Shown: positions 35,433 to 44,715 of the stretch, piece by piece
How the letters are laid out: the number at the start of each line of letters is the position of its first letter
Numbering within the stretch: position 1 is the first letter of the stretch
Assembly (NCBI GenBank): GCA_035295745.1
Contig: DATGIL010000101.1
Location: 4,354 to 68,353 of the forward strand
Direction: 5' to 3'
DNA length: 64,000 nt
Source of the DNA: JAIQFL01 sp035295745
Lineage (GTDB): Bacteria > Acidobacteriota > Terriglobia > Bryobacterales > Bryobacteraceae
Position numbers and translations under genes: made by a program
The notes under the pieces: generated by a model
Database searches by the model: none
What the model was told of the DNA's origin: nothing
The model's input: the letters and a program-made list of their open reading frames with translations, nothing else

Positions 35433-35485
35433 CCGAAAAGCGTCGAGATGAGTCTCGACGCGGCAGACAGGAGTGTCTGCGCCAC
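35433..35485 (-). repeat. Dispersed two-hairpin repeat, copy E (supplies a start codon)
   Basis: CCGAAAAGC, GTCGAGA-TGAG-TCTCGAC, GCAGACA-GGAG-TGTCTGC, GCGCCACA. The loop of the first hairpin contains ATG 35448, the most plausible start of the giant TPR gene; the repeat is translated as MSLDAADRSVCAT. Confidence 0.82.
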
Positions 35486-38400
35486 ATCCTACAAGTCAAT
35501 TCTCCTGCTTCTTGCTTGCGCCCTTTTGATCCGCGCCGATCTTTCTCCCACGGTGCAGCATCTCTCCTCCTCGCAAGTCATCTCTGCGCTCTTCCGGAGC
35601 GTGCCCATGCCGGGAGGCGCCGTCCCAATCCTGCGACCGCCCGCTCAGACGCGTCCCGCACTCACCAGCCTCATCACTGCCTCTCCGCGCGACGCGGAAC
35701 TGTATCGCCTCCGCGCACAACAAGCCGAAACCGCGCTCGACTTCCCCGCGGCCGAGGCCGATTGGAAGCTTGCCGCGCAGCACGCGCCGGACCGTTACGA
35801 TTCGCAAATCGAGCTCGCCGACTTCTATCACCGACGCGACCGTCCGCGCGATGAACTCGCCGCGTTGACCACCGCCGCCGAGACGAAAGACGATCCGCTC
35901 CAACCTGCCACCGCGCAGCGCGGCTGGCAGGCATTCGAGCGCATGGCCGCCCTCTTGGGCAGCGAAGCCCTGCCGCAGCCTATCGCCGAGCCCGTCTTTC
36001 GCGCCTGGGTCGCGCGCTATCCCAAGGAGCCTCTCGCCTGGCAGAAGCTCATCGAATTCCTCGCCACCTCGCGACAGTATGCCGCGGCCGAGGCGGAGAT
36101 CGCCGCTTACGGCCGCACTTTCCACGACACCACCGAACCCGTCCGCATGCGCGCGGAGCTCGCCCTGCATCGTGGCGACGCCAATGTCGCCATCGCCACC
36201 TACGACGCCGCATTCCAGCCGCTTTGGCCCGACGAGATGCGCGCCAGCTTTTTCAAACTACTGCAGGAGCAAGGGCGTCTGCGCGACTTCACCGCGAAGG
36301 CCCGAACCGCGCTCGCCTCCAATCCTGCCGACCTCGACGCCTCTGCACGTCTGTTCCACTACTTCCGCTCGCAAGGCAACGTCGCGGCGGCCCGCCGCGT
36401 GCTTCTGGAATATCGTATTGCCAAGGAATCGGGCCGCCAGCCTTGGACTCCCGACGAGTTGCAGACCGCGGCGCAACTATTCGAGATGCTTCCCGATGTG
36501 AACGAAGCGGCGCGTCTCTATTACGCGCTTTACAGTGCGCCGGCCGCTGGTGGTCCGCATACGGAGCGCGCTTTGTACGGCCTGGCCAAGCTGCTGCTCA
36601 CGGCCTCCGATCAGCCGATTCAATTCGGCGCGGGAGATCTTTCGTTCTACAAAGACATCGCCACCGTCGATCCGTCGCCCGGCTTTTTCAACGGAATTCT
36701 CTCGCTGCTGCTGAACTGGTCGGGCGCCCGCGAGGAGTACCGTAATCAAAGCGAAAAGTCGGCCGCCTACTTCCATCGCGCCGCCGCGAATCGACTGGTC
36801 ACGCTGCTCGATCAGCGATTCCCGCGTTCGGAGTACCGCCCCACGCTGCATTCCGAACTCGTCTCCGCGTACGCCACTTATGGCGATGACGAAAGTGTCA
36901 TTCGTGCAGCCCGTGAATATCTGGCGGAATTCCCCAATGGCGGTGCGCGAGTGGCGGTGGCGATGCAGGCCGCCGGTGCGCTGGCGCGCGGAAACCGCAC
37001 GGATGAGGAATTTGCGCTCTACGATCAACTCCTCAAGGAACTCGCGGCGAAGGCCAGCGGTGTCCCGATCGGAACCAATCCGCCTTCCCCGCCTCCACCC
37101 TCTCCGAATTTCCAACAAGTGGACAATCCCGACGCGCCCACGCCTCCTGCTCCCGGCGTCAGGCGGTTGCGCTTCGGCGTATCCGCTGCCGCGCCACACC
37201 CCACCGGACCACGCTCCGCGGAGTACTCCCAGGTGCTCGACCGGTATCTGTCGCGCCTCGTCGCTGTGGGCACCCCTGTGGACGCGCTACGCGTGTATCG
37301 CACGGAAATCGATCGCAATCCCAACGACCAGGGTCTCTACGAACGAATGGCGGCTTTTGTGGAGCAGTATGGCGTAGGGCGTGCCGCTGAGGCCGTCTAT
37401 ACTCAGGCCATCGCGAAGTTCCCCAACCGCAACTGGTATCACAAGCTGGCCCGCTGGTATCTGCGCCATCAGGAGCGGCAGTCCTTCGAGAAGATCACGC
37501 GGGACGTGGTCGCAATCTTCTCTGGCAGCGAACTGGAGCGTTACTTCGCGGAGTTCGTTCCGGCGCATCCTGACGAATCGCTCTATCTGCAACTGAATCT
37601 GTACGCGCACCAGCGCTTCCCCGAAGATCTGGTATTCGTCCACAACCTGTTGAACGCCTACGGCAACCAGCAGACTCTCGACCGCGCGGCCGCCGACCGC
37701 CTGCTGCGCCAATACTGGTTCTACGACGACGGACTGCGCTCGTCGCTCTTCGAGGAACTCTCGTCGAGTGGGCAGCTTGATGCCGAGTTGTCGCAGGTCC
37801 GCGCCACCAATCCGGGCGTAACCAATGGACACTATGAGCAGGCACTCGCAGCCAATCCCGCCGCCGTGCAATTCGTCGCCGAGGCGGAAGCATGGCTCTC
37901 GCACTTCGAGAGTGCCGCCCCTGCCGAGCGCGCGCTGGCCAACGCTTACCCGGGCCGCAGCGAGTTCACCGGCAAAGCGACGACCCTCTACCGCTCGCTC
38001 GCGGCCTTCGATCCGAGAAACACCGACCTCGCGCTCGCCATGGCGGCCGACGAGCACAAGGCTGCACCGCGCGATACCGCCATTCTCGCTAAGATGGGCG
38101 ACATTCTCGCCGACCGCGAACTCTTCACCCGCGCCCGCACTTATTGGGAGCAGATGCCCGCTGCGGAGCCTGGACGTCCGGAAGCCTGGCTCGACACCGC
38201 CACGGTCTATTGGGACTACTACCAGTTCAACGATGCGTTGCGCTGGATCGCCGGCGCGCGCAAAAAGTTCGGCGACTCCGCGCTCTTCGCTTACCAGGCT
38301 GGAGCGATCGATGAAAACAAGCGCGACTTTGCGGGCGCAGTTCGCGAGTACGTGGCCGGCGCGCTGGATGGCGACAATCCAAGCAGTAGCCGCCTTCTCC

Positions 38401-41400
38401 GCCTGCTGAGCAGCCCGCAGAGTCACGACCTGGTGGATCGCGCGACGGCCGCGGCAGCAGCCTCGCATCCTTCGCCGGAGTCTGTGAAGCTGCGCATTTC
38501 CGTCCTGGAGGCGGGCCAGCGCCGTGCGGAACTGGAGAGCTTTCTCACCGCACGCGTGGAGGCCGAGCAATCGCCCACCGAGCTCACGAATCTGCAGGAG
38601 ACGGCGCGCCGTTTGGGCTTCGACGGCATCGAAGCCCGCGCCAGCGAGCGCATGATCCCGATCACCAACGACCCTGTCGACAAGATGCGGCTCGCACTCG
38701 CCAACGTGCGCCTGCACGAATCGAAGAAACAGATCGCCGACGCCGGACGCCTGGTGGATGCGCTGTATCGCGATCATCCGCTGATCTTGGGAGTCGTTCG
38801 CGGCGCAGTCGATTTCCACGTTCGTAACGGGCAGCATGGCGAGGCGATCGGCGAGCTGTTGGACGCCTCGTCGCACGCTCAGGCGCAGTTGGCCGCCCAG
38901 TTCAAGCTGGAAGCGGCTCGCGTGGCCACCGACGCAGGGCAATATGATCGCGCCCGCTCCTTGCTCGACGAGTTACTCGCCAGCGATCCGCTGCGCACCG
39001 AGTATCTCACGGCGGTGGCGGATACCTATCTACGCGCCAAGGATGACGCCGGCTTCCGCGACTATCAACTCGCCACCATCCAGCGGCTGCAGCAAGCGTC
39101 TTTGAGTCCCGCCGAGCGTGTGGAGCGGATCGCGGCCATCCGCCGCAGCTTGATCCCGGCGTTCGACCGTCTCAAAGATTATGCCGGTGCGATGGACCAA
39201 TACATCGAGGTGCTCAATCGATTCGCCGAAGACGAATCCATTGCCAAGGAAGCGGCAACTTACGGTGTGGCCCACGGACAGGCCGCGCGCCTGGTGGCCT
39301 TCTATCGCAAAACCACCAACGACTCGCCGCTCGACTACCGATGGCCCATTGTGCTGGGCCGCATCGAGACCGTGACCGAAGATTTTCCGGCCGCCATCGC
39401 CGACTACGAGCGCGGCATCAAAGCACGGCCCGACCGCGCAGACGTGCTCGAAGCCAAGGCGCGGCTCGAAGAGCGCCTGATGCGCTTCGATGACGCGATC
39501 CGGAGCTACGGCCGCCTCTACGAACTCACCTATCGCAATCCTCAATGGATGACCAAGGTGGCGGAACTGCGCGCCCGCACTGGTCAGACCCGCGAGGCCG
39601 TCACCGCGCTGAAAACCGCGATCATCGGGGCACGGACGGAAAGCGCTGCCGCCGATTTTGAAATCGCCGAGCAACTGGAAGCCTGGCACATCATTCCCGA
39701 CGCGGTGGCGTTTGCCGAACGTGGGGCGAGTCTCTCCGGCGCTCAGTTCGAAGCAAGTGGCGACGTGCAGAGGTACGGCCGCATCCTGGCGCGTGGGCGG
39801 CGGCTGGACGAGGTACTTCAACATATCGGGCCAACCGACGGCGTGGACATGCGGCTAGCGCCGGCCGGGAACGTGGTCGCCGAGACGTACACGCCGGAAG
39901 AGAAGGCGCAAGTGGAGCAGATGTTGATCACCGAAGGCACGCGCATCGGGCCGAAAGATGGGCGAGCACACCTGTTGACGTTGGTCCAATCCGCGGGCCT
40001 GGTCGATCTGGAGGCCCGCTGGTATCGCGAGTCGATGACCGAGGCCGATCATCAGCGCCTGGTGCCGCTCGAAGTGCGGCGCGGCCGGTTCCGTGAACTG
40101 GCGCGGGCACTGGAAGACTTCGCGGCGAAGAACAGCGGAAATTCCGAGGAATCGCGCGCGCTCATTGAGGCCATCAACGCTTACATTGCCGAAGGCGACA
40201 TCGAGAACCAGATGCGCCTCATGCGGCAGGTGGCCGCTCGCAACGATTTGGTTGGTCCGCTGCTGGACCGCTACCTGAACCTCTTGATCGCTCGCCAGCC
40301 GGATGAATTGGTGGCCATGGCGCGCGGTAACACAACTGCCCTGGTGAAGAACCGCTCCGTGCAACTTGCCATCGCCAGCGGGCGAACCGATCTTGCTGAT
40401 CGCGCGATTCAGGCTCGCGGCGGTTCCTTGCCGCCAGTCTGGTCTCGGGCCTATACGGCGCTCTCAGGACTCTATCTCAGCGACCGCGCTGCCTCCGTCG
40501 ATGCCGCATTCCAATCGGCGCTCGACACCCGTAGCATCGGCGAGCGCCTGCGGTCGCCGATCAAGCCGGATTCGGTCATCGTCGGCCGGGTCTGGTTCTA
40601 CTATGCAGCACGCTACGCCGATTACCTCGGCAAGAACAGCGAGGCTGCCGGCTGGCTGCCCGCGTATGTCGAAGCGAATTCGGGCAATCCCGAAGCCTAT
40701 ATGGAATTGGGCGACTGTTATGCCGACGCAGGGAAGGGCGCAAAGGCCATCGAAGAGTACGAGGCCGCGCTCCAACTCGATGCCGACCGCGCCGACGCGC
40801 ACGACCATGCCGCTCGGGTGCTCTGGGCGGAAGGGCGCCAGGCCGAGGCGATCGCACGCTGGAAAACCGCGCTGGGCACATATCTGAAAATCCAGAGCCG
40901 CGGCGTGCGCGTTCCCGATTCCTTCTGGCAGCGCGCCGACGCTACCTTCACGGCCCTCGGCGAACGCCATGCTCTGGGGCAACTGCGTCCGGAGATCAGC
41001 CATCTGCTGGGCGATTACTACCAGCGCAATAACCGCTACCGCTTCGATGAGTTATTGCGGGCGGCCGCTCGAGCTTCCGTGGCGTCGGGCGACGGCCTCG
41101 ACTGGCTGGTGGAATTGACCCGCTCTATGGAGTATCCCGATGGCCTGCTGTACGCGCTGACGAGCGTGCCCGGAATCACTGATGCACAGCGCATCGAGCT
41201 GCAGCGGTATCGTCTGGCGCTGGTGATCAAAGAGGCGCAGAGCCAGTTTGGCGACGCTCAGAGCTACGCCGTCCAACAGGTCAACGATAATCGCGTGCAA
41301 CTCGTCTCTATGCTTTTGAACTCTGGCGACGTGGCCGCCGCGACTGCGGAATGGCGCCTGCTTCCGCTGCTGCCGCAACTTCCTCCGGGACGATGGGCCG

Positions 41401-42530
41401 GCGAGAACAACCTTTATTACGAGACCGAAATTCGCCTGGCATCGCGAAGCAACTCGCTTTCGGCGCTGTTGGCACGGTATGGAGCCGAATCAGATTTCCT
41501 GCCCGCCGCCGAAGCGCTACGCCTGGCAGCCGCCAAACTTCGCGATGACCACGACGAAAATGGCGCGCGGGCGGTCCTGGAATTCGTCTACGAGCGCGGG
41601 ATCCGCGCGGGCCATCTGGACGCTTCCAACTTCATCGGGCTGGCGGAGGTGGAACTCCAGCGCGGCGATACCGCAGCCGCCCTGCCCCTCTTGAATCGCA
41701 TGGCGCTGGTGGTAGGCGATGGCTTTGAGACCCTCACACCGGCAGGCGACTTACTCACGCAGTACCAGAAAAATGCGGAGGCGGCGGACTTCTTCAAACG
41801 CCGCATCAAGGCGGTGCCCTGGGACTCCGCGGCAAAAGTGCGACTGGCGCACGTCCTGCCCAATACCGATGCGGAGCGACAGCGATTGCTCGCCGAGACC
41901 ATCGGCGACTCGCAGGCTGCGTACAAACTTCGTGCCGAGGCCGCCCGCCTCTCCGTCGGGAATGCGGCAAAAGCACCTGCGGGGACCGAACTGGCGCTCC
42001 TCTCCGCACCCAGCGTCACACCTGATGCGGCCTCGAAGCCATTTCAAGTGGAAGCTCGCGTCGAAGCCGCGCGCCAGACCTTCGACACGGCAATCCGATT
42101 CCGCCTCTGGCAGGAAGCGCTCGCTATCGCGCCCGAAGACGAGCGGGTGCGCGCGGGCACTCTGCGCGCGGCTATTGTTGCGGGCCACGACAATTTCGCC
42201 CTGGCGCTTGAGCCCGCGGCGGAACCATTGCAAGCCGATGCCTACAATCCGGAGCGGCGCCAGATCTCGAGCGACGAGCGAGCCTCGATCGCCGAAGCTG
42301 TCGCCGGAGCGGCCGAACGCTTGGACGATCTGCCCGCCGCCATTAAATATTTGCATGTCGCTATCGACCTGCGTCCCCGCGATCAACGCGACCCACTCAT
42401 GCGAAAGCTCAACATGCTCACTGTCGAGCAGAACCGGCGCACGAAGAATTTGGCGCGACAGCCCGCGGTCCGCGATGTGATCGAGCAGGATGGCATCGTC
42501 CGGCCGCAAATCCTGGGAGGTGCGCGATGA
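35448..42530 (+). CDS. Giant secreted TPR protein
   Basis: About 2360 aa. From ATG 35448 the protein begins MSLDAADRSVCATS (repeat-encoded) and then a hydrophobic signal (SILLLLACALLIRADLS). A TTG at 35247 would add 67 residues encoded by repeat D and is unlikely. The rest is a nearly unbroken series of TPR/helical-hairpin repeats: ETALDFPAAEADWKLAAQHA near the start, PEAYMELGDCYADAGKGAKA and AIEEYEAALQLDADRADAHD near 1760. A proline-rich interruption occurs at about 545-575. No catalytic domain is seen. A large periplasmic scaffold is the natural reading. It overlaps the next gene by 4 nt (ATGA, 42527-42530). Confidence 0.82.
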   Translation: MSLDAADRSVCATSYKSILLLLACALLIRADLSPTVQHLSSSQVISALFRSVPMPGGAVPILRPPAQTRPALTSLITASPRDAELYRLRAQQAETALDFPAAEADWKLAAQHAPDRYDSQIELADFYHRRDRPRDELAALTTAAETKDDPLQPATAQRGWQAFERMAALLGSEALPQPIAEPVFRAWVARYPKEPLAWQKLIEFLATSRQYAAAEAEIAAYGRTFHDTTEPVRMRAELALHRGDANVAIATYDAAFQPLWPDEMRASFFKLLQEQGRLRDFTAKARTALASNPADLDASARLFHYFRSQGNVAAARRVLLEYRIAKESGRQPWTPDELQTAAQLFEMLPDVNEAARLYYALYSAPAAGGPHTERALYGLAKLLLTASDQPIQFGAGDLSFYKDIATVDPSPGFFNGILSLLLNWSGAREEYRNQSEKSAAYFHRAAANRLVTLLDQRFPRSEYRPTLHSELVSAYATYGDDESVIRAAREYLAEFPNGGARVAVAMQAAGALARGNRTDEEFALYDQLLKELAAKASGVPIGTNPPSPPPPSPNFQQVDNPDAPTPPAPGVRRLRFGVSAAAPHPTGPRSAEYSQVLDRYLSRLVAVGTPVDALRVYRTEIDRNPNDQGLYERMAAFVEQYGVGRAAEAVYTQAIAKFPNRNWYHKLARWYLRHQERQSFEKITRDVVAIFSGSELERYFAEFVPAHPDESLYLQLNLYAHQRFPEDLVFVHNLLNAYGNQQTLDRAAADRLLRQYWFYDDGLRSSLFEELSSSGQLDAELSQVRATNPGVTNGHYEQALAANPAAVQFVAEAEAWLSHFESAAPAERALANAYPGRSEFTGKATTLYRSLAAFDPRNTDLALAMAADEHKAAPRDTAILAKMGDILADRELFTRARTYWEQMPAAEPGRPEAWLDTATVYWDYYQFNDALRWIAGARKKFGDSALFAYQAGAIDENKRDFAGAVREYVAGALDGDNPSSSRLLRLLSSPQSHDLVDRATAAAAASHPSPESVKLRISVLEAGQRRAELESFLTARVEAEQSPTELTNLQETARRLGFDGIEARASERMIPITNDPVDKMRLALANVRLHESKKQIADAGRLVDALYRDHPLILGVVRGAVDFHVRNGQHGEAIGELLDASSHAQAQLAAQFKLEAARVATDAGQYDRARSLLDELLASDPLRTEYLTAVADTYLRAKDDAGFRDYQLATIQRLQQASLSPAERVERIAAIRRSLIPAFDRLKDYAGAMDQYIEVLNRFAEDESIAKEAATYGVAHGQAARLVAFYRKTTNDSPLDYRWPIVLGRIETVTEDFPAAIADYERGIKARPDRADVLEAKARLEERLMRFDDAIRSYGRLYELTYRNPQWMTKVAELRARTGQTREAVTALKTAIIGARTESAAADFEIAEQLEAWHIIPDAVAFAERGASLSGAQFEASGDVQRYGRILARGRRLDEVLQHIGPTDGVDMRLAPAGNVVAETYTPEEKAQVEQMLITEGTRIGPKDGRAHLLTLVQSAGLVDLEARWYRESMTEADHQRLVPLEVRRGRFRELARALEDFAAKNSGNSEESRALIEAINAYIAEGDIENQMRLMRQVAARNDLVGPLLDRYLNLLIARQPDELVAMARGNTTALVKNRSVQLAIASGRTDLADRAIQARGGSLPPVWSRAYTALSGLYLSDRAASVDAAFQSALDTRSIGERLRSPIKPDSVIVGRVWFYYAARYADYLGKNSEAAGWLPAYVEANSGNPEAYMELGDCYADAGKGAKAIEEYEAALQLDADRADAHDHAARVLWAEGRQAEAIARWKTALGTYLKIQSRGVRVPDSFWQRADATFTALGERHALGQLRPEISHLLGDYYQRNNRYRFDELLRAAARASVASGDGLDWLVELTRSMEYPDGLLYALTSVPGITDAQRIELQRYRLALVIKEAQSQFGDAQSYAVQQVNDNRVQLVSMLLNSGDVAAATAEWRLLPLLPQLPPGRWAGENNLYYETEIRLASRSNSLSALLARYGAESDFLPAAEALRLAAAKLRDDHDENGARAVLEFVYERGIRAGHLDASNFIGLAEVELQRGDTAAALPLLNRMALVVGDGFETLTPAGDLLTQYQKNAEAADFFKRRIKAVPWDSAAKVRLAHVLPNTDAERQRLLAETIGDSQAAYKLRAEAARLSVGNAAKAPAGTELALLSAPSVTPDAASKPFQVEARVEAARQTFDTAIRFRLWQEALAIAPEDERVRAGTLRAAIVAGHDNFALALEPAAEPLQADAYNPERRQISSDERASIAEAVAGAAERLDDLPAAIKYLHVAIDLRPRDQRDPLMRKLNMLTVEQNRRTKNLARQPAVRDVIEQDGIVRPQILGGAR

Positions 42531-44197
42531 AACGAGCGCTGCTGATCACTTCTCTGCTGGTCGGGGCCGCGGGACTGGTATTCGTGCAGACCACCAGTAC
42601 GCCAGTGCCGAATCCAGCGGCCCTGATGCCGAGCGGCGCCCTGCTATATCTGGAGTCGCCTGATTTTGCGCGCCTGCTGCGCGATTGGGACGAATCCAAG
42701 GTTAAATCCGATTGGCTCGACAGCGACAACTACGCCGCATTTTCACGCTCCGTCCTCTTCACCAAATTGGGTGAGGTCTACGGGCAATATGGCGAGGCCG
42801 CGGGCTTCGCTCCTGGCCTGCCGGGAGTGCGCGAAATTGCCGGCAGCGATTCGGCGCTGGCCCTCTACGGAATTCGCGATGTGGAATTCCTGTATATCAG
42901 CCGCGTAGGCGAGGCCGATCTGATGAAGAGCCAGCTCTGGGCCGTCCGCGACAAGTTCGAGCAGCGGCAGGCTGCGGGCGTGACCTTCTATCTGCGGACC
43001 GATCCAGCTTCCAAACGCACCGCGGCCTTCGCATTTGCGAAAGGACTCCTGTTGCTCGCCACTCGGGACGACCTGGTGGCGCAATCGCTGGAGTTGTTGG
43101 CGGGTGGCACGAATCCGAGCGTGGCGTCCGACCGTTGGTATCGCGACGCTTCGGCGGCCGCACCGAATCCGGGCGAGTTGCGCCTGGTAATGAATCTCGA
43201 AGCGTTGGTGCGCAGCGACTACTTCCGCTCATACTGGGTGCAGCGTAACGCCTCGGCGGTGCGCCGGTATTGGGCAGGCGTGGCAGACGTGAGGCGGTCT
43301 TCGTCCGAGATCACGGAAAGCAGAGTCTTCCTGAGCCGTGAGACTGCGGCGTCTCCAGTTCCCGTGGGAGCCCTCATCAGCATGGTCCCGCCCGAAGCCG
43401 GGACGTATCGCGCGTCCGCCGTCAACGATCTTTCCGAGGCCGCGGCCATCCTCGTTCAAAAGTTGATCGGCCCCCGGGTGCAGCGTTCCCGCGATCCCCG
43501 CTATGCGCCCATGGCGATCTCTGCCGACAATCGAGCCGGTAGTGAGGGCGACCTGGAGACGCGCATCGATGAACAGCCGCTGCCGGCCGATGCAGGTGTG
43601 TCGGATTCAGAAGCCGCCATCCGCGACATGCTGCAAAAGGGCCGAGCGAGGAGCAGTCTGCTGGTACAGGCCAGTTCGCCGCCGGTGGGAAGCTTCGTTC
43701 CCCTGGGCTCTGTGATTGTGTTGACTGGCGATGCGGATTGGGACCGCGATTCCGTACGCAGTGCGCTCGCGTCGGCCGCGGGCAAGCTGTGGACCACTTC
43801 GCAACTCGGAGCGGCGTGGGTCGGCGGCACCGCTGGAAACAACGCAGTCGAGCGACTCGATGGGCTGGGCGCTTTGATGTTCGCCGCTCGGGGACGCCTT
43901 CTGTTCATCGGCAATGATGCCCGTCTGCTTGGCGCGGTACTCGATCGGGCCGCCAACGCGCCTGGCGCAAGCACTTTCACCTACGCCGCGGGTGTGCGCC
44001 ACAGGCTGGAACAGGCCAACTTCGAACGCGTCATGCGGGCGCTCGACTTCGGCTCTCCGGCCAACGGGCCCACATTTTTCAGTGGCAATATAGGGAGTCT
44101 GAGTCGCGTGCTCTTGCCGATCGACGAGGTCAAATTCACCGAAGAAGACCGCGGCGTATCGACGGCGCAGACCGTCGTCTATCGCCTGGTGCAATAA
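42527..44197 (+). CDS. Secreted protein, DUF3352-like, partner of the giant TPR protein
   Basis: 556 aa, translationally coupled to the TPR gene by an ATGA overlap. Signal peptide/anchor (ALLITSLLVGAAGLVFVQ), then ALMPSGALLYLESPDFARLL, the kind of opening seen in DUF3352-type secreted proteins (P-x-x-A-x-x-Y-[LV]). Alternating alpha/beta segments follow with repeats of [FA]-x-F-A-x-G-L-L-L-[LV]-A-T and RGRLLFIGNDARLLGAVLD, about two structurally similar halves. Function unknown; coupling implies a stoichiometric partnership with the giant scaffold. Confidence 0.72.
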   Translation: MKRALLITSLLVGAAGLVFVQTTSTPVPNPAALMPSGALLYLESPDFARLLRDWDESKVKSDWLDSDNYAAFSRSVLFTKLGEVYGQYGEAAGFAPGLPGVREIAGSDSALALYGIRDVEFLYISRVGEADLMKSQLWAVRDKFEQRQAAGVTFYLRTDPASKRTAAFAFAKGLLLLATRDDLVAQSLELLAGGTNPSVASDRWYRDASAAAPNPGELRLVMNLEALVRSDYFRSYWVQRNASAVRRYWAGVADVRRSSSEITESRVFLSRETAASPVPVGALISMVPPEAGTYRASAVNDLSEAAAILVQKLIGPRVQRSRDPRYAPMAISADNRAGSEGDLETRIDEQPLPADAGVSDSEAAIRDMLQKGRARSSLLVQASSPPVGSFVPLGSVIVLTGDADWDRDSVRSALASAAGKLWTTSQLGAAWVGGTAGNNAVERLDGLGALMFAARGRLLFIGNDARLLGAVLDRAANAPGASTFTYAAGVRHRLEQANFERVMRALDFGSPANGPTFFSGNIGSLSRVLLPIDEVKFTEEDRGVSTAQTVVYRLVQ

Positions 44198-44715
44198 GCT
44201 TCAGCGTGGGGCGGTCGTCGAACCGGAGGACATCCGGCGGTCTGCTCAGCACAGCCTTCAGGAAACCGATTGGCTGCGAACTCCGGCAGCGACGGCAGCG
44301 GGAACCGGCGCTCGAAGTCATGGGAGACGCCTTCGACCGGGCGAAAATCATGTAGGTTTGCTGTCACAAGCTGTCGCAAACCGGGGATACTTCTTGCCAT
44401 TTAATGCCAGTTCTTACTCGGCGCCTAGGAGCGGGTCTCCATGGCCGAAAGCGATCGTCGCCGCCGGTCGGTTCTTCAGCGGCCTGGTGGCCAGCGAAAT
44501 TCACCTCCGGCTAGCCGTTTCTCCTGGTAATTACGCATAACTGGTTGGAGGAAGTAGAACAGCCGCCGCGGGTAGTGGGTCCGAGTCGTTGTAAATTGGC
44601 CTGACAATCCGCATTTGCTGTCTTGCGCTTTGACCCAGCGCACAGCCTCGCATATCAGGGGTGAATTTCCAGACCGGTATTGTTCATCGAGCCTCCACAT
44701 TCACGAGGACATGCC
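44198..44715. other. Gene-less stretch, no assignable feature
   Basis: 518 nt between the end of the TPR block and the interrupted toxin-like gene. A short minus-strand frame (44179-44400) contains a LVTANLHDF stretch faintly like PIN-domain proteins, but nothing around it supports a gene. I see no hairpin with a U-run and no clear promoter. Confidence 0.4.

Noticed and set aside
37287..38942. 551-codon minus-strand frame opposite the giant TPR gene
   Set aside because: Shadow of the TPR frame, with no recognisable motif or ribosome-binding site.
44179..44400. Minus-strand frame with a LVTANLHDF segment resembling PIN domains
   Set aside because: The remainder does not fit a PIN protein and it overlaps the preceding gene's end.
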